A stretch of 15,755 nt of DNA, from the NCBI GenBank assembly GCA_026706325.1, contig JAPOYZ010000095.1:1-15755 (forward strand). The letters are read 5' to 3'. Below the pieces are notes generated by a model. That model ran no database searches and was not told the DNA's origin. It was given only the letters and a program-made list of their open reading frames with translations. The DNA is from Candidatus Aminicenantota bacterium. Lineage in GTDB: Bacteria > Acidobacteriota > UBA6911 > RPQK01 > JAJDTT01. Positions 1 through 10,500 of this stretch are shown piece by piece. The position numbers and the translations under genes are program-made. Each line of letters starts with the position of its first letter. The stretch's first letter is position 1.

Positions 1-845
1 AGCAGCGTAACCAGCGCTTCCATGGGCTGACGGACAGAGCGGTGTCGACTGAATCCGGCTACGATCACCAGTAGCCGGGGACTACCTCCGGTCAGAATCT
101 CAAGCGGCCTGATCTCTCGGCCGCTCACAGTGTCGCCACTGACGACCTGCCACAAGCGACGGCATTGCTCGGTCTGCAACGGTTCGAGGGCAACGATCCT
201 GAAAAGCTCGAAGAATGGATGGCTTGCATCGTCCAGGCCTCGAAAATGACTGGTGGCAGAACCCAAAAGCATGATTTGGGGCTCGGACTGCAGAACCTCT
301 CGAAGCTTCCAGCCAAAATCGCGGTCCACATCCTGAGTTAGCAACTGCAGGTTCTCAACCATGAGAACGAGCTTCCGGTCCAGCCGGTCTGCCGCTTCCA
401 GAACCGCGGCCCGGGCAGCCTCCCCTAACATCCCCTCACGCCAGCGGCCGGTCAGCACCGCGTGGGTTCGGCGCAGTTGCCGCGCGAGTTCAGAATGACT
501 CGGGGAGACCTCCCTCGCCAAGTGGAACAGCGTCTCCAGCCAGAAATCAGTCATATTGAAGATTTCCTGGCTTTCTTCCATGAATCGGACCGGAAACAGC
601 CGATTGGAAAGCGCTTCATTCGTCCGAATCTCGGCGGCGGTGCGAGCCAGAAGCATGGTTTTTCCACGACCGCGTGGGGCAACGACGAGCAAATGTTGGC
701 ACGACGGAGACTCGATGTTTCCGCGGAGGGTCTCAAGCACCGTGCCGAGTTCTCGGTTCCGGACGACGAATTGCTCAATGACCTCCTCGTCAGATTGAAA
801 CGTCCCCGGATTGAATTTTCGGATCGTACGTTCAGTTGCGTTCAC
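1..845 (-). CDS. AAA/STAND-like ATP-binding protein, 3' end outside window
   Basis: An open frame of 281 codons starts at a GTG (845) and runs off the left edge without a stop. It shows a P-loop-like APRGRGKT at residues 56-63, where the first glycine of the usual GxxxxGKT is Ala. A hydrophobic strand ending LVLMVEN (about 159-165) looks like Walker B with Glu164 acidic. Further on are LLGSATS (193-199), resembling a sensor-1 strand, and LTGGSPRLL (about 251-259), as in archaeal-type/STAND ATPases. This order suggests a P-loop NTPase with a C-terminal helical/winged-helix part beyond the window. The exact role is unknown; regulator or defence-type ATPase are both possible. The GTG overlaps the TGA of the preceding short frame in a GTGA arrangement, so translation is probably coupled. 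The family call is by motif recognition only. Confidence 0.8.
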   Translation of the reverse strand, partial: MNATERTIRKFNPGTFQSDEEVIEQFVVRNRELGTVLETLRGNIESPSCQHLLVVAPRGRGKTMLLARTAAEIRTNEALSNRLFPVRFMEESQEIFNMTDFWLETLFHLAREVSPSHSELARQLRRTHAVLTGRWREGMLGEAARAAVLEAADRLDRKLVLMVENLQLLTQDVDRDFGWKLREVLQSEPQIMLLGSATSHFRGLDDASHPFFELFRIVALEPLQTEQCRRLWQVVSGDTVSGREIRPLEILTGGSPRLLVIVAGFSRHRSVRQPMEALVTL

Positions 846-1057
846 CGCACTTGCTCCGGTGACCTGTCATCCCGGCCGCGGCTTTCAAGCGGAGTGTGGT
901 GATGGCGAAAGCGAGCCGACCACCAGTCCATTAGCAAGCGGGACGGAAAGCGAAATCCATCGTCCCCGGCTTCCAAGTAACCATCGTGCACCAAGACTTC
1001 GAGCACGTCCGCGATTCTCCCGGATACATCGTCGACTACGAAAGAAATCGTCCCCAC
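842..1057 (-). pseudogene. Winged-helix-like C-terminal fragment, probable relict of a second ATPase gene
   Basis: A 71-codon frame begins with GTG directly after an in-frame TAA (1058-1060) and ends in TGA overlapping the GTG of the next gene. Its middle part (DVLEVLVHDGYLEAG followed by FRFPSRLLMDWWSARF) resembles the C-terminal winged-helix end of archaeal-type/STAND ATPases, where a hydrophobic helix and a GYL-x-F-x-F hairpin are followed by LLRDWW-like residues. The ATPase body that should precede it is absent. No good ribosome-binding site lies before the GTG. A different upstream frame starts at ATG 1113 but stops at 1036-1038 after 25 codons. The simplest reading is the surviving 3' end of a tandem ATPase gene whose 5' part was deleted. 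A functional small DNA-binding protein cannot be excluded. Confidence 0.55.
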
Positions 1058-1096
1058 TTACCCAGCGGCCCGTCGACAACCTCATTTCGTGTACCC

Positions 1097-1125
1097 ATTA
1101 GAACATTCAACATTTTTGTTGTCAA
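1097..1125 (-). promoter_or_regulatory. Sigma70-like promoter for the leftward ATPase unit
   Basis: Read on the minus strand, a consensus -35 box TTGACA (1125-1120) is followed after exactly 17 nt by TCTAAT (1102-1097), a five-of-six match to the -10 consensus. Transcription would start near 1090 and read the short winged-helix frame and then the ATPase. The surrounding 50 bp are clearly more AT-rich than the rest of the window. The -35 box lies inside the 20-bp palindrome, so a protein bound there would compete with polymerase. Confidence 0.6.
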
Positions 1126-1139
1126 CAATATTGTTGACA
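1120..1139. promoter_or_regulatory. Perfect 20-bp palindrome, candidate operator
   Basis: TGTCAACAATATTGTTGACA equals its own reverse complement over all 20 bases. Each arm ends in an outward TTGACA. The left-facing one has a well-spaced -10 box; the right-facing one does not. An AT-centred palindrome of this length overlapping a -35 box is typical of an operator for a dimeric helix-turn-helix regulator. The family (for example GntR or MarR type) is a guess, and no regulator gene is seen nearby unless it is the winged-helix fragment itself. Confidence 0.55.
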
Positions 1140-1148
1140 TAAGGCACA

Positions 1149-1169
1149 CGGGCAGGAAAGTCCCCCTCC
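1149..1169 (-). repeat. Decayed REP-like unit
   Basis: The plus-strand text CGGGCAGGAAAGTCCCCCTCC matches the intact copy near 14450 (CGACAGGAAAGTCGCCCCTCC region) apart from two short gaps: GAC is lost from one arm and GC from the other. The loop AGGAAA and the CCTCC flank, which is the complement of the GGAG head, are kept. The stem can no longer form fully, so this is called a degenerate copy. Confidence 0.4.
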
Positions 1170-1185
1170 TACCCCCTGCGGTTCG

Positions 1186-2319
1186 TTGTTTTCCGGTCCG
1201 CAATCGTTACCAGTATCAGTGGCGATTCCAGACGGGCGGGAGTTTCGTCCCCGCCGCATTACTCAGGTTCGAATCGGAAGGATCTCGACCCGGCAGTTGG
1301 CTCTTTTCACGCGGCAACTGTCGGTGATGCTAGGGGCCGGCGTTTCGCTGGTGACCGCCCTGCAGAATCTTGCCCAACAGGAGGAGAACCGCGCGCTGGG
1401 CTCCACCCTGCGCCAGGTCCGGTACGACGTGGAATCGGGGTCCACTCTGGCCGCGGCGCTGGAGCGCCATTCCCGTGTCTTCGATCCCCTTTTCGTCAAC
1501 ATGGTCCGGGCGGGCGAAACGGGCGGATTCCTGGAAACCGTGTTCGAGCGGCTCACCCTGTTCCTGGAAAAGCGGCTCCAGTGGCGCAAGGCGGTGCTCT
1601 CGGCTGCGCTCTATCCGGCGGTCGTCATCGTGACTTCGTTCCTGGTTCTGGGCGTCATCCTGGTCTGGGTGATTCCGGTGTTCGCGTCCCTCTTCGCGAA
1701 CCTGGACGTCCCCCTCCCTTTGCCGACGCGGATGGTCATGGGAGCCAGCGGGTTCCTGAGCCGGTGGGGACTGCACCTGAGCCTGGGGGCGGGGATGGGG
1801 GCCGTATCGGGTGGATTCTATTTTCGGACGGCCAAGGGACGGATGTGGGTGGATCGAATCATCCTGGCGGCACCGCTGTTGGGGCCGGTGACCACCCAAC
1901 TCCTGACGGCCAATTTCGCACGGACCCTTTCCACGCTCCTCTCCAGCGGAGTCCCCATCCTGGAGGCCATGGACCTGACGGCCCGGGCACTGGGAAACGG
2001 GCGGTTTCAGCAGACGGTGCTGGCGCTCCGGAGCGAGGTCGAGTCGGGGAGCGCTTTGGCGGACCCGTTCCGGCACAGCGGCCTCTTTCCCCAGATGGCG
2101 TCGGAGATCATTCGGATCGGCGAGATGACGGGCACACTGGACGACATGCTTCTGAAACTGGCGGTCTACTACGAGGAGGAAGCGGACACCAGCATCAACC
2201 GGTTTCTGGCCCTGCTGGAACCGATGATGATGCTGGTCCTGGGTATCGTCGTCGGCGGCATGGTGCTGTCCATGTATATGCCCATTTTCAGCCTGATGGG
2301 ACGGTTGTCCCAGATGTAG
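1186..2319 (+). CDS. Type IV pilus / type II secretion inner-membrane protein (PilC/GspF family), N-terminus apparently truncated
   Basis: This is a polytopic inner-membrane platform protein that connects the assembly ATPase to the growing pilus or pseudopilus. Two T2SSF repeats are visible. The first begins STRQLALFTRQLSVMLGAG (about residues 34-52) and contains MVRAGETGG. The second begins FARTLSTLLSSGVPILEAM and contains IRIGEMTG. Membrane segments follow: AALYPAVVIVTSFLVLGVIL, a middle one, and the C-terminal MMMLVLGIVVGGMVLSMYMP. Family members usually carry about 60 further residues before the first repeat; here there are about 33 of unlike sequence. The only starts are TTG 1186 and GTG 1219, neither with a Shine-Dalgarno sequence, and an in-frame stop sits at 1135-1137 inside the palindrome. 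The family call is firm; the start and functionality are doubtful. A pilin follows 97 bp downstream, but no pilB or pilT is in the window. Confidence 0.85.
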   Translation: MFSGPQSLPVSVAIPDGREFRPRRITQVRIGRISTRQLALFTRQLSVMLGAGVSLVTALQNLAQQEENRALGSTLRQVRYDVESGSTLAAALERHSRVFDPLFVNMVRAGETGGFLETVFERLTLFLEKRLQWRKAVLSAALYPAVVIVTSFLVLGVILVWVIPVFASLFANLDVPLPLPTRMVMGASGFLSRWGLHLSLGAGMGAVSGGFYFRTAKGRMWVDRIILAAPLLGPVTTQLLTANFARTLSTLLSSGVPILEAMDLTARALGNGRFQQTVLALRSEVESGSALADPFRHSGLFPQMASEIIRIGEMTGTLDDMLLKLAVYYEEEADTSINRFLALLEPMMMLVLGIVVGGMVLSMYMPIFSLMGRLSQM

Positions 2320-2416
2320 GGGATCTTTCCTCTTTTCTCATTTTCTCTCATGGATACGCGGGCAGCGACGTTTCATACTATGCAAGGATGAGACAGACAG
2401 CGAGGATGAAATAAAG

Positions 2417-2983
2417 ATGTTCCGACGAACAAACCTCTTTCCGGTTTCCGGCTGCGGAAACCGGATCCGAAAGGAGTCCGGCAGCTCCAGCTCGATGCCC
2501 TCTCACTCTCCCCAGAACGGAGCTGCCGGATTCTCTCTGATCGAACTGATGATTGTGGTGGCCGTCATCGGGATCATCTCCATTCTGGCGGTTCCCAATT
2601 TCATGCGCTCCCGCCTATTCGCCAACGAGACCTCGGCCATCGCCTCTCTTCGGGTCATCGTCACCGGCGAGATCACCTACGCGTCCACCGTGGGGAACGG
2701 ATCTTTCGGGAGCAAGGACGAACTCGTGGCGCAGGGGCTCATCGATGCGGCGCTGGGGTCCGGCAACAAGGACGGCTACAACCTGTCCCTGACGGCGGAT
2801 GGGTCCACCGGGTTTACCGCCACTGCCGTTCCCGTCACGGTGGGCACCACCGGACAGCGGGGATTCTACGCCGATCAGACGGGGGTGATCCGGTACAGCG
2901 CGGACGGTTCGGTCCCGACCGCCGCCAGCCCCATATTGGGCACGGAAGCCGAGGAGGACGACGAAGAGACTACCGAAGAGTAG
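2417..2983 (+). CDS. Type IV pilin / prepilin-like protein
   Basis: This is a secreted pilin subunit, processed by prepilin peptidase. The cleavage site GAAG|FSLIE has Gly at -1, Phe at +1 and Glu at +5. It is followed by the hydrophobic assembly helix LMIVVAVIGIISILAVPNF and an Acidobacteria-style globular part that includes RSRLFANETSAIASLR and GFYADQTGVIRYSADG. There are no cysteines in the mature part, so no disulfide-bonded D-region. The C-terminus is strongly acidic (EAEEDDEETTEE). From ATG 2417 the leader would be 38 residues, long for a type IVa pilin. ATG 2495 gives a conventional 12-residue leader, but the nearest Shine-Dalgarno-like GAAAGGAG lies 18 nt away. GAGG about 11 nt before 2417 is weak too. 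It follows pilC/gspF on the same strand and is probably co-transcribed with it. Confidence 0.88.
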   Translation: MFRRTNLFPVSGCGNRIRKESGSSSSMPSHSPQNGAAGFSLIELMIVVAVIGIISILAVPNFMRSRLFANETSAIASLRVIVTGEITYASTVGNGSFGSKDELVAQGLIDAALGSGNKDGYNLSLTADGSTGFTATAVPVTVGTTGQRGFYADQTGVIRYSADGSVPTAASPILGTEAEEDDEETTEE

Positions 2984-3110
2984 GGAGGCGACTTTCCTGT
3001 CGCCGGGGGGAGCGGCGGTTTTCCTACCGCCGGGAGCGGCGGTTTTCTTACCGCCGAAGGACCGGCGACTTTCTTGTCGCCGGGGGAGTGGCGGTTTTCC
3101 TGTCGCCCAC
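2984..3110 (+). repeat. Cluster of five REP-like palindromes after the pilin gene
   Basis: Five hairpins follow one another in one orientation: 2987-3004 (GGCGAC-TTTCCT-GTCGCC), 3013-3032 (CGGCGGT-TTTCCT-ACCGCCG), 3037-3056 (same stem, loop TTTCTT), 3062-3083 (8-bp stem CCGGCGAC, loop TTTCTT) and 3090-3107 (GGCGGT-TTTCCT-GTCGCC, a mixed unit with two G-T wobbles). GGAG precedes units 1, 2, 3 and 5, with 0-1 nt before the stem. The first GGAG starts at the base after the pilin TAG. No T-run follows any unit, so these are not typical intrinsic terminators in the plus direction. Confidence 0.85.
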
Positions 3111-3135
3111 CCGGGAGGTTACCAGAGACGATAGT

Positions 3136-3186
3136 CCCCCTCTACACTTCCCCCCTTGAAAACTCCCCGTCCCCCCTCCGAACCCC
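3136..3186 (-). other. G-rich tract with quadruplex potential
   Basis: On the minus strand there are five runs of four to six G (plus-strand C runs at 3136-3140, 3150-3155, 3165-3168, 3171-3176 and 3183-3186). They are separated by loops of about 2-9 nt. The tract lies between the two oppositely oriented repeat groups in the convergent pilin-rpoC gap, downstream of the rpoC hairpins. The rest of 3111-3191 shows no gene. Confidence 0.4.
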
Positions 3187-3191
3187 AGCAT

Positions 3192-3258
3192 AAGAAAACC
3201 GGGCGACAAGAATGTCGTCCCTTCTGAAAGAAAACCGGGCGACAGGAAAGTCGCCTCC
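3192..3258 (-). terminator. Two tandem REP-like hairpins with T-runs, probable rpoC terminator
   Basis: Directly after the rpoC TGA comes GGAG, the stem-loop GGCGAC-TTTCCT-GTCGCC (3255-3238), then CGG and TTTTCTTTC (3234-3226). A second hairpin, GGACGAC-ATTCTT-GTCGCCC (3220-3201, one A-C mismatch), is again followed by CGG and TTTTCTT (3198-3192). Each is a G/C-rich stem with a near T-run, the form of an intrinsic terminator. Both belong to the same repeat family as the cluster after the pilin, in the opposite orientation, so each gene has the units in its own sense direction. Confidence 0.6.
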
Positions 3259-7476
<4,218 letters not shown>

Positions 7477-7519
7477 AGCTTTCCTCCCAAACAGTGTCAG
7501 CGAACGCGCATTGGGACCC

Positions 7520-10500
7520 TCAGGCGTCCATGGGCTCGGGCGCGGGAGCCTCTTCCGTCTCCGGCGCTTCGGTCACCATGGACTCCACGGCCTCCCGGAT
7601 ATCGGACCGGCGGCGGAACTTCCTGCGAGGCCGCTCCACCAACTCCACGTCCAGACCCAGGGACTGGAGTTCCCGAATCAGAACATTGAACGATTCGGGT
7701 ATTCCCGGGGTGTAGTTGGACTCACCCTTGACGATGGCCTCGTAGATCTTGGCCCGCCCATGGACGTCGTCCGACTTGGCGGTAAGCAGCTCCTGGAGAA
7801 TGTGGGCCGCTCCGTAGCCTTCCAGGGCCCAGACCTCCATTTCCCCGAACCGCTGTCCTCCGAACTGGGCCTTGCCCCCCAGGGGCTGCTGGGTGATCAG
7901 GCTGTAGGGTCCGATGGAGCGGGCGTGGATCTTGTCGTCCACCAGGTGGCTCAACTTGTTCATGTAGATGTAGCCGACCATCACCTTCTGGTCGAAGGGC
8001 TTGCCGGTCACTCCGTCGTAGAGGACTGTCTTGCCGTCCTCCGGGAGACTCGCTCTGCGCAGCTCGGACCGAATCTCCGGCTCCTCGGCCCCGTCGAACA
8101 CGGGAGTGGCGTAGTGCACCCCCAGCGATTTGGCCGCCCAACCCAGATGCGACTCCAGGATCTGCCCCACGTTCATCCGGGAGGGGACCCCCAAGGGGTT
8201 CAGCAAAATCTCGACCGGAGTCCCATCGGGCAGATAGGGCATGTCCTCTTCGGGGGTGATGCGGGCGATGACTCCCTTGTTGCCGTGCCTTCCGGCCATC
8301 TTGTCGCCCACGGAGAGCTTCCGCTTCATGGCCACGTACACCTTCACCATCTTGATGACGCCGGGCGCCAGCTCGTCCCCCTTCTCGATCCGGCCCAGCC
8401 GTTCTTCGTGAAGGGAATGCAGAATCTTGATCTGCTTCTCCGTCTTCCGGAAGAGGCCGGAGAGCTCCTTCCGCAGCTTCGCGTCGTCGGGAACCATCTC
8501 GACCAGCTCGCGGTACGGGAGACGCTTCAACCGGCGGCGCGAGACCTGGTCGCCCTTGCGGCCCACCACCTCGCCCTGAAGGTCGATGAGGTCTTCCGCC
8601 AGCGTGGCGCCGGAGACCAGATCCAACATGGTCTTCGCGGCCTCTTCGCGGATGATCCGGATCTCGTCTTCCCGGTCCTTGGCCAGGCGGGCCACTTCTT
8701 CATCCTCGATCTGCTGGCTCCTGACGTCCTTGGGCACTCCCTTGCGGGCGAAGATCTTCACTCCGACCACCGTTCCTTCGATGCCCGGCGGGGCATAGAG
8801 GGACGCGTCCTTCACCTCGCCCGCCTTTTCGCCGAAGATGGCCCTCAAGAGCTTCTCCTCGGGCGTGAGCTGAGTCTCGCCCTTGGGAGTCACCTTCCCC
8901 ACCATGATGTCGCCGGGCCGGATCTTGGCCCCGATCCGGACGATCCCGCTCTCGTCCAGATCCGCCAGGATCGACTCGCTCACGTTGGGAATGTCCCGAG
9001 TGATGTCCTCGGGACCCAACTTGGTGTCGCGGGACTCGATGTCCAGTTCTTCGATGTGAACGGAGGTGTAGATGTCCTCCTTGACCAGCTTCTCGCTGAC
9101 CAGAATGGCGTCTTCGAAGTTGTAGCCCCGCCAGGGCATGAACGCCACCAGGACGTTTCGTCCCAGCGCCAGCTCTCCCTGGTCGGTGCAGGGTCCGTCC
9201 ACCAGGACCTGACCCTTCCGGACCCGCTGCCCGATACGAACCAGCGGCTTCTGGTTGATGCACGTGTTCTGGTTGGACCGGGCGAACTTGATCAGCTTGT
9301 AGATGTCGACGCCGGCTCCCCGGCTCTCGTCTCCGTCCTGGCTGGTGACCCGAACGATGATCCGCTGGGCATCGACGCTGTCCACGATTCCGTCGCGCCT
9401 GCAGAGGATGACGGCCCCCGAATCGCGGGCGGCGATGCGCTCCATGCCGGTGCCCACCAGCGGCGCTTCGGCCCGAATCAGGGGGACCGCCTGCCGTTGC
9501 ATGTTGGCGCCCATCAGGGCCCGGTTGGCATCGTCGTGCTCCAGAAAGGGGACCAGGCTGGCCGCCACGCTGACCAACTGCTTGGGACTGACGTCCACGT
9601 ACTGGACCTCTTCCTTGGGAACGAAAACGAAGTTCCCCTCGTGGCGGGCGCTCACCCGGTCGCGCATCAGCCGGCCCCGATCGTCCACCTCCACGTTGGC
9701 CTGGGCCGTGACATGCTTGTCGCCCTGCCAGGCGGTGAGGTAGAAGGCGTGCGGTTCGTACCGGACGAGCCTTTTCTTGCGGCCGCTCAACACCTTGTTG
9801 GTCTGCACGACGTCGTCGTACGGGTAGGCTTCGGCGATCTTGAATTCGGAGTCTCCCGCGTCGGTGATCCGCACGTAGTCCAGGATCCGGCCGTCCACCA
9901 CCTTCCGGTAGGGGGACTCGATGAAGCCGAACTGGTCGATCCGGGCGTAGCAGCTCAAGGAGGAGATCAGCCCGATGTTGGGCCCCTCCGGCGTCTCCAC
10001 CGGACAGATGCGCCCGTAGTGGGAGGGATGGACGTCGCGCACCTCGAACCCCGCCCGTTCGCGGCTGAGGCCGCCGGGGCCGAGGGCGGAGAGCCGCCGC
10101 TTGTGGGTGATCTCCGAAAGCGGATTGGTCTGATCCATGAACTGGGAGAGTTGGCTGCTGCCGAAGAACTCCCGGATGGAGGCCGTCACCGGCTTCGCGT
10201 TGATCAGATCATGGGGCATGGCCGTGGTCATCTCCTGGTGCACGGACATCTTCTCCTTGATGGCCCGCTCCATTCGCACCAGGCCGATGCGGAACTGGTT
10301 CTCCAAAAGCTCGCCGACGGCTCTGACCCGCCGGTTCCCCAGGTGGTCGATGTCGTCGGCGGCCCCCAGGTTGTTCCCCAGCCTCATGAGGTAGTCGACG
10401 ATCTGGCAGAAGTCGTTGGTGGAAAGGGTCCGCTCCTCGAGGGAAATGTCCTGACCCAGCTTGATGTTCAGCTTCAGCCGGCCCACGCGCGAGAAGTCGT

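Noticed and set aside
462..1101. Plus-strand frames at 462-902 and 811-1101
   Set aside because: They lie opposite the ATPase frame, which shows a P-loop and clear protein pattern. The plus frames show none.
1134..1166. Rightward promoter from the other TTGACA of the palindrome
   Set aside because: At 16-18 nt spacing there is no TATAAT-like hexamer (the sequence is around AGGAAAGTC), so no plus-strand promoter is called for the pilus genes.
2320..2416. Promoter or sigma54 site before the pilin
   Set aside because: The stretch is relatively AT-rich with CATACTATG, but no convincing -35 partner and no TGGC-N9-TTGC pattern was found.
2984..3258. CRISPR array
   Set aside because: Units are palindromes of about 20 bp with short irregular spacing, changing orientation, no unique spacers of constant length and no cas genes.
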